Part shown: piece by piece, positions 44,689-53,004 of the stretch
Numbering within the stretch: the stretch's first letter is position 1
Layout: each line of letters begins with the position of its first letter
From: Chitinophagales bacterium
GTDB lineage: Bacteria; Bacteroidota; Bacteroidia; Chitinophagales; Saprospiraceae
Reading direction: 5' to 3'
Length of the DNA stretch: 64,000 nt
NCBI GenBank assembly: GCA_017303875.1
Contig: JAFLBP010000002.1
Location: forward strand, 1 to 64,000
Position numbers and translations under genes: made by a program
The notes under the pieces: model-generated
Database searches by the model: none
Told to the model about the DNA's origin: nothing
Seen by the model: the letters and a program-made list of their open reading frames with translations, nothing else

Positions 44689-45624
44689 TTACTCAATCAA
44701 ACCCCTGCCCTCTTTCACAATCTTGTCCTCTTTTTGAAGCTTTTTCATCAGTCGGTCCAGAATACCATTGATGAATTCCTTGCTTTTATCGGTAGAGTAC
44801 AATTTGGAAATTTCCACAAACTCGTTGAGGGTTACTTTTGTGGGAATGGTCGGGAAGTAAAGCAGCTCGGAGAGCGCCATTTTCAGCATAATCATGTCGA
44901 GAATGGCTACGCGCTCGGCATCCCAGTTTTTAAGCATCGGCTCGATATGGCTCAGCAGCTCCTGGTCTTCCACACTGGTTTTGACCAACAGCGCTTCACC
45001 GAACTCGCGAACGGTTTCATCAGAAGGCTCAAATTCCTTGTAGAATGCGCCTTGCAGCGGCATTGCCTTGATCGTTTTTTTGAGCGCACCAACCACGAGT
45101 GAGGCATCGTCGGACCAGTTGCTGTAGCGATCTTCGGTCATTTCCTGGAACAGGTCGTTGTTATCGAGGAAACGATAAAGATCGAGCAGAATTTTAACGT
45201 GGTCTTCGTTGCTGTGGCTGTCTTTTTGCAGGTAGTCCTGATACTCTTTGGTTTCGAGAAAACCGTTGTACAGGTTGCGGATATGGTCAATGTCAAGCTC
45301 TTCATTGGCCTTGTATTTCGCCACGAGGTTCAAAAACTCGACATGTGTTGCCAGACTCTGTGTGCAGGGATTGGTGTAAAGGATTGGGCTGAAGCGTTTA
45401 TCCTCATCAGACGGTAGGAGCTTGGCAGCGCGGATGCCGGCATCCTGTTCGGCGTATTGAGCAACTTTAAGGAACAGGTGCAGATGAAAAATATACAGCT
45501 CATAAGTATCCCAGATGCCGTCGTTGTATTTGGTTTTCAAATCATTGACGGTCAACTGTTCATCGCGATTGAGCATGTACAGCAGTTGCATCACTTTTAC
45601 ACGGACACTGCGGCGACTAAGCAT
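44689..45624 (-). CDS. nusB: Transcription antitermination protein NusB
   Basis: The 311-residue protein begins MLSRRSVRVKVMQLLYMLNRDE and its C-terminal half holds the NusB fold: LLSHIEPMLKNWDAERVAILDMIMLKMALSELLYFPTIPTKVTLNEFVEISK and YSTDKSKEFINGILDRLM. NusB binds boxA RNA with NusE and aids rRNA transcription. The length of about 310, with an extended N-terminal half, is usual in Bacteroidota and about twice that of the E. coli protein. It is followed by a strong terminator. Confidence 0.93.
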   Translation of the reverse strand: MLSRRSVRVKVMQLLYMLNRDEQLTVNDLKTKYNDGIWDTYELYIFHLHLFLKVAQYAEQDAGIRAAKLLPSDEDKRFSPILYTNPCTQSLATHVEFLNLVAKYKANEELDIDHIRNLYNGFLETKEYQDYLQKDSHSNEDHVKILLDLYRFLDNNDLFQEMTEDRYSNWSDDASLVVGALKKTIKAMPLQGAFYKEFEPSDETVREFGEALLVKTSVEDQELLSHIEPMLKNWDAERVAILDMIMLKMALSELLYFPTIPTKVTLNEFVEISKLYSTDKSKEFINGILDRLMKKLQKEDKIVKEGRGLIE

Positions 45625-45736
45625 ACTATTTCAAAGTACTTTTTATGAAAAGGTTTCGACGTTGCTTTTTCACAACGCCCGTAAGACGCCGCAAAGAAAG
45701 GCAATTTCCTGCAATTCGGTTTTCTTTTTACCAAGA

Positions 45737-46801
45737 TTATTGTTTAATCAACACCTTGCTCACCACTCCCTGCGGGAATTGAAGGCTGCAAATGTAGGTG
45801 CCGGCCGACAAAGCGCCCAGATCCGCAAAATATCGCGGCACGCCCTCAGCGGCAAAACGGCGGCTGAACACCTCGCGGCCATCCACGCTGCTTATACGCA
45901 ACAGCACCTCAGTGGGGTTTCCGTTCACCTGCCAGGAAATGTAGGTCTCCTGATCAACCGGGTTGGGACTGATGCTGAAGGAATGCACCAAATCGGAAGG
46001 ATCAAGCACTCGACTCGACTGATCGGAGGCGACCAAAATATCGTCTACCTGCATCAGATAATCATCGGTTGAATGATGCAAAAAAGCAATATAGACAGAA
46101 TCTCCGGCAAATGATTTCAGGTTGACACTGTGCGGCTCCAGCCTACACCTGTAAACGGTGGCCAACTGACCATTTTGTGTCAGAAACTGCTCCTTAAAGT
46201 AATAGGCCGTATCCGTAAAGCTGTTGGCATGCATATAACCCGGCGAAAAAGTATATTCATTGAGCTTGGTTGAATAATCGGTCACTAATATATCAACTGT
46301 TTCCGCAGCCCTGAAAAGCGTATCCTGAAATCCGCCCTCAAATGGCTGATTACTGCCCCTCGAAACCAGTACCATATACCCATCCATATATCCCGGCCCA
46401 CTAAAAGGCATTGAGCGCCAGCTAAGGGCATAGCTACTATCAGGAATATATATACGTTTGGTAATCAACCAATTGTTATTAGGAAGCTCATCTTTCGTGA
46501 AAGAGCAGCTTGTGAAACAGGAATTCCCTTCAGCTACTGGCACCGGCGTAGAAAAATCGCCTTCCAGATACCACCCGCTTGGGGCTTCCGGGCCTGCCAC
46601 GCAGAAGCATGGCAAACCATCGTCATCGAGGTTCACCCAGCTGGTATCAAATCCTGTCGGGAAAAGCAACATATTGTCTGCCGGATCCATCGTGCCGTCA
46701 AAATGCTCTTGCAACAAAGTATCGGGTACCGCAAAACGAATCTGTGCATGCAGCGTACCTGTCATGGCAGCAATGAAGATTACAAAGTAAAGTGTTTTCA
46801 T
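45737..46801 (-). CDS. Secreted T9SS type A protein with choice-of-anchor J-like domain
   Basis: The 354-residue protein has a signal peptide ending in GTLHAQ. The central domain opens with LLQEHFDGTMDP and later has NNWLITKRIYIPDSSYALSW and VYIAFLHHSTDDYLMQVDDI, matching the choice-of-anchor J / cleaved-adhesin type beta-sandwich. The C-terminus is a Por secretion tail: FSISPNPVDQETYISW, ISSVDGREVF, GTYICSLQFP. It is likely a surface or released carbohydrate- or protein-binding protein. Confidence 0.85.
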   Translation of the reverse strand: MKTLYFVIFIAAMTGTLHAQIRFAVPDTLLQEHFDGTMDPADNMLLFPTGFDTSWVNLDDDGLPCFCVAGPEAPSGWYLEGDFSTPVPVAEGNSCFTSCSFTKDELPNNNWLITKRIYIPDSSYALSWRSMPFSGPGYMDGYMVLVSRGSNQPFEGGFQDTLFRAAETVDILVTDYSTKLNEYTFSPGYMHANSFTDTAYYFKEQFLTQNGQLATVYRCRLEPHSVNLKSFAGDSVYIAFLHHSTDDYLMQVDDILVASDQSSRVLDPSDLVHSFSISPNPVDQETYISWQVNGNPTEVLLRISSVDGREVFSRRFAAEGVPRYFADLGALSAGTYICSLQFPQGVVSKVLIKQ

Positions 46802-46837
46802 GCCGGTAAAATTTATCTGTTAAAAAATGAAATGTAC

Positions 46838-47827
46838 TCAATGACTCAAGGCGTGCAGCAATTCCCGCTCCAGAATATCCTTGCGCACCGATACCACACC
46901 GGGAAATTCACATACCTGCCCGCCCGCCAGATTAGACAACAGCGCCACCAATTCCGGGTGATAACCGGCAGCCAGCGCTAAAGCGGCTATGCTGATTACG
47001 GTATCGCCCGCCCCGCTTACATCTGCCACTTTACGCGCAGCAGTCGGGTAAATATTGGCGCCTGTTTCATCCGACAAATATAAACCTTTTTCCGATAATG
47101 TGATCATAACCCAGGAGCACCCTAACTCCGAACGCAAAAAAGCAGCAGCCTGTTCCAGCGATTCCATTTCCGGTTTCACAGAAAATGGCGCGCTTTCCCG
47201 GATTTCTTTCAAATTCGGCTTGAATAAAGTAACGCCCTTAAATGCCAGAAAGTTCCGCTTTTTAGGATCAACCGCTACCGGAATACCCCGCGCAACAGCC
47301 ATATCAATGATCTCACCGATAACCGACTCACTCAATACACCTTTATTATAGTCCTGTAAAATAAGCACTTCAATGGGGCTGTTGTCCAAGCGAAAACGCA
47401 CCCTTTCCAAGAGTTGCGCGGCCTCCGAACTGTCCAGATCCTGCGTGTCTTCTTTGTCGATGCGCAGCATCTGCTGGTTATTGGCCAGCACGCGGGTTTT
47501 AACGGTGCTGCGGCGACTAGCCGACAACACCAAATCCTCGGTATTTATATTGGCCTGCGGCAACAGGATGTCGCGCAGGATACGACCGTCTTCGTCGTCG
47601 CCGGCAACGCTGCACAAATACGCGACACTGTCTAAAGCGACAATATTCAGCGCCACATTGGCCGCGCCCCCCAGACGATCTTCACTGTGTTGGTGCAACA
47701 CCACCGGCACAGGCGCTTCCGGCGAAATACGTGTCACCTGACCCGTGAGGTAGCGATCTATCATCACATCCCCCACGATCAACACGGAACGCCCGGCAAG
47801 GCGCTGCAGTAAACTATTGGCTTGCAT
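46838..47827 (-). CDS. D-glycero-beta-D-manno-heptose-7-phosphate kinase (HldE/RfaE kinase domain)
   Basis: From ATG 47827 the 329-residue protein shows the ribokinase-like fold: VLIVGDVMIDRYLTG near the start, RLGGAANVALNI, and the ATP-site/anion hole DVSGAGDT. Within the PfkB superfamily, DRYLTGQVTRISPEAPVPVV is specific for RfaE/HldE kinases, which phosphorylate heptose-7-phosphate for LPS core synthesis. The adenylyltransferase domain found in the E. coli fused protein is absent, as is common outside proteobacteria. It starts 5 bp after the stop of the MBL gene. Confidence 0.88.
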   Translation of the reverse strand: MQANSLLQRLAGRSVLIVGDVMIDRYLTGQVTRISPEAPVPVVLHQHSEDRLGGAANVALNIVALDSVAYLCSVAGDDEDGRILRDILLPQANINTEDLVLSASRRSTVKTRVLANNQQMLRIDKEDTQDLDSSEAAQLLERVRFRLDNSPIEVLILQDYNKGVLSESVIGEIIDMAVARGIPVAVDPKKRNFLAFKGVTLFKPNLKEIRESAPFSVKPEMESLEQAAAFLRSELGCSWVMITLSEKGLYLSDETGANIYPTAARKVADVSGAGDTVISIAALALAAGYHPELVALLSNLAGGQVCEFPGVVSVRKDILERELLHALSH

Positions 47828-47832
47828 GACGA

Positions 47833-48765
47833 TCAGAGTTTTCCACTTTTGATCCAATACCGCAGCAGGCCATTAACCGACATAAAGGCCGGATTCGCTG
47901 CTTCATAACGCTTCATGGTAGCCGCATCGGCGCCAGCGGCCTGCAACTGTCCGGCCACAAACGCCTCAAACAAGGGCACAATTTCAGCTGCCGGCGTCTG
48001 GTTGGCGGCATAGGGGCGCATCCAGGCCGCCCATTCCGACAGGTGACGGCTCAGCTCGTCGAGGTGGGCTGCGCGTTCGCTGATGCGGCCGTAGTGGGTC
48101 AGGTAAAATGCTTCAACCGGCAGCGCGCGCATCAGTTCGATGGAAGCCATCCAGTCTTCTATGTTAATATCGGGTGGCGGACAAGGCGGCATGGCCGGGC
48201 CGCCGTGAATTTTCACGCCGGCAACATCGCCGGTAAAAAGAACAGAGTTGTTCTCGTGTTTTGGTGTTTCAGTGTTTTCGTCAGGAGCGCTTACCTGCCA
48301 GGCGATATGGTGCACGGCGTGGCCAGGCGTGTACCAGGCCTTGCATTCGAGGCCGCACAATTGCAGCGTTTCGCCGTGTTCGGGTGCATAAAGCAGGGTT
48401 TCATCAATGGGGTACATGGGGCCCCAGAGTGCGTCCATTTGTTCACCGTAGATCATCCGCGCCGAATTGTAGAGGCGTTCGGGTGCGGCGAGGTGGGGCA
48501 ATCCTTTGGGATGCACATATATTTTGGCGCCAGCCTGTGCGAAATACCAGGCGGCTCCGGCGTGATCGAAATGGATATGCGAGAGCAGTACGTGCTGAAT
48601 GTCCGCTGCTTTGACGCCAATATTGGAAAGCGCTGCTTCAAGGTGGGCCAGGGTAGAAGCCGGGCCGGCTTCTACCAGCACATAACCTTCCGGGCCTTCC
48701 AGCAGGAAGCTGGCGATGGCTTCGCTGTTGTCGAGGAAGTGGTGGTCGAGAACGTGAATTTTCAT
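47833..48765 (-). CDS. MBL-fold metallo-hydrolase
   Basis: From ATG 48765 the 310-residue protein begins MKIHVLDHHFLDN and holds the metal motif SHIHFDHAGAAWYF (H-x-H-x-D-H), then TPGHAVHHIAW and VLFTGDVAGVKI for further metal ligands. The fold hydrolyses thioesters, lactones or similar substrates. It follows paaC with a 45-bp overlap of the longer frame; the ATG chosen lies 45 bp after paaC. The neighbour suggests a thioesterase-like job, but this is inference. Confidence 0.82.
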   Translation of the reverse strand: MKIHVLDHHFLDNSEAIASFLLEGPEGYVLVEAGPASTLAHLEAALSNIGVKAADIQHVLLSHIHFDHAGAAWYFAQAGAKIYVHPKGLPHLAAPERLYNSARMIYGEQMDALWGPMYPIDETLLYAPEHGETLQLCGLECKAWYTPGHAVHHIAWQVSAPDENTETPKHENNSVLFTGDVAGVKIHGGPAMPPCPPPDINIEDWMASIELMRALPVEAFYLTHYGRISERAAHLDELSRHLSEWAAWMRPYAANQTPAAEIVPLFEAFVAGQLQAAGADAATMKRYEAANPAFMSVNGLLRYWIKSGKL

Positions 48766-48809
48766 GGGGCGAAGGTAAGGAAAAGTTGTAAAGGAGGAAT
48801 CCCCCCCAC

Positions 48810-49568
48810 TCACCACTTTGCCCCCGGGTACGCCCGCTGCAAATACTGCATTTCCGCCAGGATAAATCCTAATTGTTCGGTGTGTACACCTTCCTTACCA
48901 CCCAGTTGCATCCATCCCTCGGCCGGCACCTGGAGCGTGGCTTGTTCCAATACTTCACGGACTTTATTTTTCCACTGCCCGGCAAGCGTTGTCAGGTCGG
49001 GCGCAAGCCCGGCCTCCGCCAGCTGCCGGTCTACGGCGTTGGGGGTGTAAAGTTCTCCTGTATACATCCAGAGATCATCGACGGCGGTTTGCAGGCGGCG
49101 ATGGCTTTCTTCGGTACCATCACCGAGGCGCAGCATCCATTCGGAAGAGAAGCGCAGGTGATAGGTCACCTCTTTCAGCGATTTTTCAGCAATAGCCGCC
49201 AATTCGGTATTGCTACTGTTGCGCAGGGCCTGATAGTTGTAATAATTATAAACATCAAAGAAGAACTGTCGGGCCATGGTAACGGCCCAGTCGCCGTTGG
49301 CCTGTTCAACGAGCAGCGCATTCCTGTACTCCTGCGCGTCGCGGAGGAAAGCCAGGTCATCGTCAGTTTTATTCAATCCTTCCAGTTTGGCAGCAAGGGT
49401 GTAGAGGACACTGGCCTGCCCGATGAGGTCGAGCGAAATATTGGCCAAGGCAATATCCTGCTCCAGCACGGGGCCATGGCCGCACCATTCGGAGAGGCGT
49501 TGGCCGAGGACGAGGGCGTTGTCGCCGAGGCGGAGGATATAGTCAAGCAGGGCTTGTTCGGTTGTCAT
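48810..49568 (-). CDS. paaC: Phenylacetyl-CoA 1,2-epoxidase subunit PaaC
   Basis: The 252-residue helical protein carries the PaaC pattern: YILRLGDNALVLGQRLSEWCGHGP, EQDIALANISLDLIGQA, then RDAQEYRNALLVEQ and EKSLKEVTYHLRFSSEWMLRLGDGT. PaaC is the structural, non-catalytic ferritin-like partner of PaaA in the phenylacetyl-CoA epoxidase. The size is usual. It follows paaB by 5 bp. The catalytic subunit gene paaA and the paaD and paaE genes are not in this window. Confidence 0.9.
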   Translation of the reverse strand: MTTEQALLDYILRLGDNALVLGQRLSEWCGHGPVLEQDIALANISLDLIGQASVLYTLAAKLEGLNKTDDDLAFLRDAQEYRNALLVEQANGDWAVTMARQFFFDVYNYYNYQALRNSSNTELAAIAEKSLKEVTYHLRFSSEWMLRLGDGTEESHRRLQTAVDDLWMYTGELYTPNAVDRQLAEAGLAPDLTTLAGQWKNKVREVLEQATLQVPAEGWMQLGGKEGVHTEQLGFILAEMQYLQRAYPGAKW

Positions 49569-49573
49569 ACTGC

Positions 49574-49852
49574 TTACATGTGTTTCACCTCGTCGGGCAG
49601 GTTATAAAAAGTTGGGTGTCGGTAAACCTTGTCGTTGGAAGGTTCAAAAAAAGCGTCTACATCTTCGGTGGAGGCATGAATATTTTTGGATTCCACGACC
49701 CAGATGCTCACGCCTTCATTGCGACGGCAGTAAACGTCGCGGGCATTTTCGATGGCCATTTGAGCGTCGGCGGCGTGCAAACTGCCTGCGTGTTTATGGC
49801 TTAAGCCTTGTTTGGAGCGAATAAATACCTCCCAGAGTGGCCAGTCTTGCAT
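49574..49852 (-). CDS. paaB: Phenylacetyl-CoA 1,2-epoxidase subunit PaaB
   Basis: From ATG 49852 the 92-residue protein has the PaaB hallmark WPLWEVFIRSKQGLSHKHAGSLHA, followed by AIENARDVYCRRNEGVSIWVV. PaaB bridges two PaaAC heterodimers in the epoxidase complex. The longer frame to 49930 adds 26 residues without homology. Gene order is paaB, paaC, MBL hydrolase, heptose kinase. A divergent porin-like gene replaces the usual upstream paaA. Confidence 0.88.
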   Translation of the reverse strand: MQDWPLWEVFIRSKQGLSHKHAGSLHAADAQMAIENARDVYCRRNEGVSIWVVESKNIHASTEDVDAFFEPSNDKVYRHPTFYNLPDEVKHM

Positions 49853-49911
49853 AATGTGGTGTATTTTTGGTTGAAAGGATAAGGGCAGATTTTTTGTACA
49901 GGCTTGCGCGA

Positions 49912-49919
49912 CAAAGGTA
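49912..49919 (-). promoter_or_regulatory. Possible -7 element for paaB
   Basis: In the minus direction TACCTTTG matches TAnnTTTG and lies 60 bp before ATG 49852. The -33 TTTG is not clear. Confidence 0.3.
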
Positions 49920-49962
49920 GTTGGCGGCAACGAAATTCCGAATGAAACGTTAGCATTTTACC

Positions 49963-49970
49963 TACTTTTG
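49963..49970 (+). promoter_or_regulatory. Possible -7 element for the porin-like gene
   Basis: TACTTTTG matches TAnnTTTG and lies 20 bp before ATG 49991. No clear -33 TTTG is found. Confidence 0.35.
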
Positions 49971-49990
49971 CACGCACAATTTACATCTAC

Positions 49991-50860
49991 ATGAAAAAAG
50001 CACTCCTCAGCCTGGCCGCAATCCTGTTGGCCGTCTCTGCATTCGCGCAAATGCGCTATGGTTTTAAAACCGGTCTCAACTTTGCCACCATCCGCGGGCC
50101 GATCGCTCAGGACGCTGGCGGCGCCAATCTCGAAAAAATTGAAAATGTAACTGGTTTTTCGATTGGTGCGACATTTGGTTATGGATTTACCGATAATTTT
50201 GGGATTCGCGGTGAATTTTTGTATTCCAAACGCGGCATGAAGTACACCTATGAAGGCGCAGCTTATCGCTACTTCAGCGTGAACAACACGCCGGTACTCA
50301 CCCGTGGCAACGACAGATACTTGGTGGTCGTCAACAACTCTTACATTGATATTCCGATTTTGGGTTATGCCAAAGCCGGCAACTTTGAGTTTAACGCCGG
50401 CACTTATGTGGGCTTCCTCGTACAATCTACCGGAGAAGGCTCTTCCACCTACAATGGCAAGCCGGATAACTCCAATAAAGTTACGGGCGACCTGAAGTTC
50501 AGCCTTCAACACAATTATTATCAGGATAAACCCGGTGAATTCAAAGCCGATGACGTGATCACCGCCCAGGTGGGTGACCGGGTTGTGGAAGTGCCGAAAA
50601 TCCACGGCGCTTATTACGATTACAGCGAAGACAAGGGCAATCTGTACAACACCATTGATTACGGGGTACTTGGCGGCGTGAGCTACTTCGTTAGCCGCTC
50701 CCTTTATGTAGGCGTTCGCCTGCAATATGGCTTAGCCGACGTCAGTAACAACAAAGTGGATTTTGTCAAAGCTGCGCCGGACGAAAATGGCGCCAAAGTA
50801 TTCAGTGAAGATAAAGACCGCAACTTCAATATTCAGGCTACTGTTGGCTTCAGCTTTTAA
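49991..50860 (+). CDS. Outer-membrane beta-barrel protein (porin-like, OMP_b-brl type)
   Basis: The 289-residue protein has a signal peptide (LLSLAAILLAVSAFAQ). The mature part opens with MRYGFKTGLNFATIRG, characteristic of Bacteroidota outer-membrane beta-barrel proteins, then alternating strands with FGIRGEFLYSKRGMKY and FNIQATVGFSF at the C-terminus. The terminal Phe supports outer-membrane insertion. The function is unknown; possible roles are porin or PorT-like. A long inverted word-repeat element starts at the base after its stop codon. Confidence 0.8.
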   Translation: MKKALLSLAAILLAVSAFAQMRYGFKTGLNFATIRGPIAQDAGGANLEKIENVTGFSIGATFGYGFTDNFGIRGEFLYSKRGMKYTYEGAAYRYFSVNNTPVLTRGNDRYLVVVNNSYIDIPILGYAKAGNFEFNAGTYVGFLVQSTGEGSSTYNGKPDNSNKVTGDLKFSLQHNYYQDKPGEFKADDVITAQVGDRVVEVPKIHGAYYDYSEDKGNLYNTIDYGVLGGVSYFVSRSLYVGVRLQYGLADVSNNKVDFVKAAPDENGAKVFSEDKDRNFNIQATVGFSF

Positions 50861-51000
50861 CAGTGAGCAGTCAGCAGTTATCAGTCAACAGTGAACAGTG
50901 AGCAGTGAGCAGGGTGTTATGCTGAGGCCTCCGGCCGGGCCTGGCCGGAGGCCTCAGCATGACAACCCTGTTCACTGTTGACTGCTCACTGATAACTGAA
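50861..51000. repeat. Inverted repeat of CAGTGAGCAG-type words with an 18-bp perfect hairpin
   Basis: Tandem words AGTGAGCAGTCAGCAG and CAACAGTGAACAGTGAGCAG lie on the left, and their complements on the right (TTCACTGTTGACTGCTCAC, CTGATAACTG). The centre is a perfect 18-bp stem (50919-50936 with 50943-50960), beginning ATGCTGAGGCCTCC, around loop GGGCCT. It starts directly after the stop of the plus gene and lies between convergent genes, so bidirectional termination is plausible. Confidence 0.88.
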
Positions 51001-51034
51001 AAAAAGCCTCTCCGATGACTAACACCGGGAGGCT
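50998..51034 (-). terminator. Rho-independent terminator for the S24 regulator gene
   Basis: In the minus direction AGCCTC/GAGGCT with an extended bulged GC stem is followed by seven T. It lies about 110 bp after the stop at 51143. Confidence 0.8.
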
Positions 51035-51142
51035 CCGAAAACAATAAACAGCAGGATGGAAATTGCAATGAGGGGGTAGTGTCGTATTGGCAACGACATT
51101 CAGTGCTTTGACCAAATGGTCATTACCCAATTTACACTACCG

Positions 51143-51877
51143 TTAGATATTACTGATCTTGCGCACCACCTTATACAGGCGGGTGGTATCATTCACTTCC
51201 TCTTCAAAAGGATCGTGATCGAAGTAGTTAGCGCTGATCATTTTCAACTTTACAATGCGGCCGCGATTGTTGAAAATCTTCTGGACATACTTTACCCAGA
51301 CGTTTCCATTGCTTCGCACTGCATAGATTTCGTTATCGCGAATATCATTCAGGTTTTCGACAGCGCGACAAACCACAATATCTCCATTTTTTATCACCGG
51401 ATCCATGGAACTGCCTTCGATCTGGAAGGCTACCAAACCAGGGCCACTGACACCGGGGATTGAAAAGTACGTGTTGTCTTCACTGCTCTCTGCACCGAGG
51501 GTACTACCGGCAAAAGCCCGGATGGTAGTGTACATAATGTTGCCACCTGTTCCGGCAAACATCATTTCCCGATTAAGTTGCTCATTGGGCGAGTCGAATC
51601 CAAATGGATTTCCGATACCATGGAGCAGCCAGGTTTCGTTGATCCCGTATTCCCGGCAGAAAGACTGGGCCTGGCCATAGTCGATCACGCGTTTGCTGTC
51701 GGGGTTTAAAAATGCGCGAATAATATGCCCGTATGCTTTATTGCCGAGCACTTTTTCTGCGACATCGCCCACACCCTTTCCGTTGCGATCATTTTTTACG
51801 ATGGAGCCGCGATCTTCAAGCAGTTTGAAGGCGTGAATGAAGCGACTGTTCAGGTCAATGCGATCTTCTTTTATCAT
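51143..51877 (-). CDS. S24/LexA-like repressor with HTH domain
   Basis: The 244-residue protein has an N-terminal helical DNA-binding region (about 8-90; RFIHAFKLLEDRG, QAQSFCREYGINETWLLHG) and a C-terminal S24 domain with Ser157 in FQIEGSSMDPVI and Lys196 in VWVKYV. These fit the Ser-Lys dyad of LexA and phage CI-type repressors, but a cleavage site is not clear (a candidate is around residues 120-133, AFAGSTLGAE). It could control the DNA-damage response or its own gene. A 21-bp palindrome overlaps its promoter. It is divergent from the ParA operon. Confidence 0.85.
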   Translation of the reverse strand: MIKEDRIDLNSRFIHAFKLLEDRGSIVKNDRNGKGVGDVAEKVLGNKAYGHIIRAFLNPDSKRVIDYGQAQSFCREYGINETWLLHGIGNPFGFDSPNEQLNREMMFAGTGGNIMYTTIRAFAGSTLGAESSEDNTYFSIPGVSGPGLVAFQIEGSSMDPVIKNGDIVVCRAVENLNDIRDNEIYAVRSNGNVWVKYVQKIFNNRGRIVKLKMISANYFDHDPFEEEVNDTTRLYKVVRKISNI

Positions 51878-51956
51878 AGCTCTGGTCTTTTAACCTCTAT
51901 GCTTTGAATACTCAAGCGCCAAGGCGTTTTTGTAAATCCGTTTGAAATTGATGGCA

Positions 51957-51988
51957 CAAATTTAAAACAAATGGTTTTTATAAACAAA
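51957..51988 (-). promoter_or_regulatory. Promoter of the S24 regulator gene
   Basis: In the minus direction TTTG (51985-51988) is followed after exactly 20 bp by TAAATTTG (51957-51964). This is a full match to TTTG-N19/21-TAnnTTTG. It lies 80 bp before ATG 51877. Confidence 0.8.
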
Positions 51989-51998
51989 ATATTTATAA
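51978..51998. promoter_or_regulatory. Palindromic candidate operator
   Basis: Perfect 7-bp arms TTATAAA and TTTATAA flank a 7-bp spacer, CAAAATA. The palindrome covers the -33 element of the S24 regulator promoter, which suggests a repressor site, possibly for self-control. Confidence 0.6.
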
Positions 51999-52080
51999 GA
52001 CTTTTTTTGAAAAAAATTTTTCTATAAATTCCGAATACGCATAAACAATTGATTTTCAAAACAAAGCGTTAATCGAAAGA
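51999..52080. other. AT-rich stretch between divergent S24 and ParA promoters
   Basis: No gene is seen in the 323 bp between the start codons at 51877 and 52201. Apart from the two promoters and the palindrome it holds a run of T and A (about 52001-52024), which could bend the DNA or hold further sites. Confidence 0.5.
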
Positions 52081-52095
52081 GATTGAAGAAACGCT

Positions 52096-52127
52096 TTTGC
52101 TCGGTATGACAAATTGTTGTACTTTTG
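52096..52127 (+). promoter_or_regulatory. Promoter of the parA operon
   Basis: TTTG (52096-52099) is followed after exactly 20 bp by TACTTTTG (52120-52127), a full consensus match. It lies 73 bp before ATG 52201, giving a leader of about 65 nt. Confidence 0.82.
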
Positions 52128-52200
52128 TTCCCGACAACAAGCTTGTTTTGTCCTTCACGTGTTGCAAGCGCAGCACAATTTTCAATTTTACCAATAAAAC

Positions 52201-52992
52201 ATGGGTATCGTCATCTCTCTTCTGAATCATAAAGGCGGCGTCGGCAAAACTACCAGCACCGTTAATATAGGTGCAGCGCTCGTCGAGCAAGGCCATAAAG
52301 TACTGCTCATCGACCTCGACCCGCAAGCCAATCTCTCCATCTCCCTCGGCGTTCCCAGGCAACGGGTCACCATCTACGAAGCGCTCAAGGGCGAAGGAGA
52401 TCTCAGCCCGTATACCTGTAAAGACGGTCTGGACATTATTACCTCCTCGCTCGACCTTTCCGGCGCAGAAATGGAGCTTATCAATGAACCGGGCCGCGAA
52501 TATATCCTGCGCGACCTCATCGGTCAGGTGAGCGACAACTACGACTTCGTACTGCTCGACTGCCCGCCCGCGCTCGGCCTGCTGACGCTGAATGCACTGA
52601 CCAGCAGCCGTTATGTACTCATTCCCCTGCAAACGGAATTTCTGGCCGTTCAGGGATTGGCCAAAATCAAACAGGTCATCGATAAAGTACGTGCGCGCCT
52701 GAACAAACAATTAGATATGCTCGGCGTTTTCGCTACCATGTACGACAGTCGCCGCGTGCTGAACCGCGAGGTCATGGAAACCATACAGCGCTACTTTGCC
52801 GACCGCGTTTTCGATACCGCCATCCGCGAAAACATCGCGCTGGCGGAAGCACCCGCCCAGCGCAAAGATATTTTTGCCTACAGTCCCAAATCCATCGGCG
52901 CACAAGATTACCTCGACCTTAGCAAAGAAATTCTCGCCCGTATGAATAAAAGCGGCGCCAACCCCGCTGCGCCACGCGAACAAGAAGCCTAA
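52201..52992 (+). CDS. ParA/Soj-family ATPase
   Basis: The 263-residue protein has the deviant Walker A box KGGVGKTT (11-18) with the signature Lys11, Walker A' segment LLIDLDPQANLS and Walker B FVLLDCPPALG. The length and the short N-terminus without HTH match chromosomal Soj/ParA (type Ib-like), not the longer plasmid type Ia. ParA proteins bind DNA as ATP dimers and carry cargo by cycling with a partner that stimulates ATPase. The next gene, 12 bp downstream, encodes a small DNA-binding protein, not a standard ParB. Confidence 0.92.
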   Translation: MGIVISLLNHKGGVGKTTSTVNIGAALVEQGHKVLLIDLDPQANLSISLGVPRQRVTIYEALKGEGDLSPYTCKDGLDIITSSLDLSGAEMELINEPGREYILRDLIGQVSDNYDFVLLDCPPALGLLTLNALTSSRYVLIPLQTEFLAVQGLAKIKQVIDKVRARLNKQLDMLGVFATMYDSRRVLNREVMETIQRYFADRVFDTAIRENIALAEAPAQRKDIFAYSPKSIGAQDYLDLSKEILARMNKSGANPAAPREQEA

Positions 52993-53004
52993 AACCCCAA
53001 TGCC

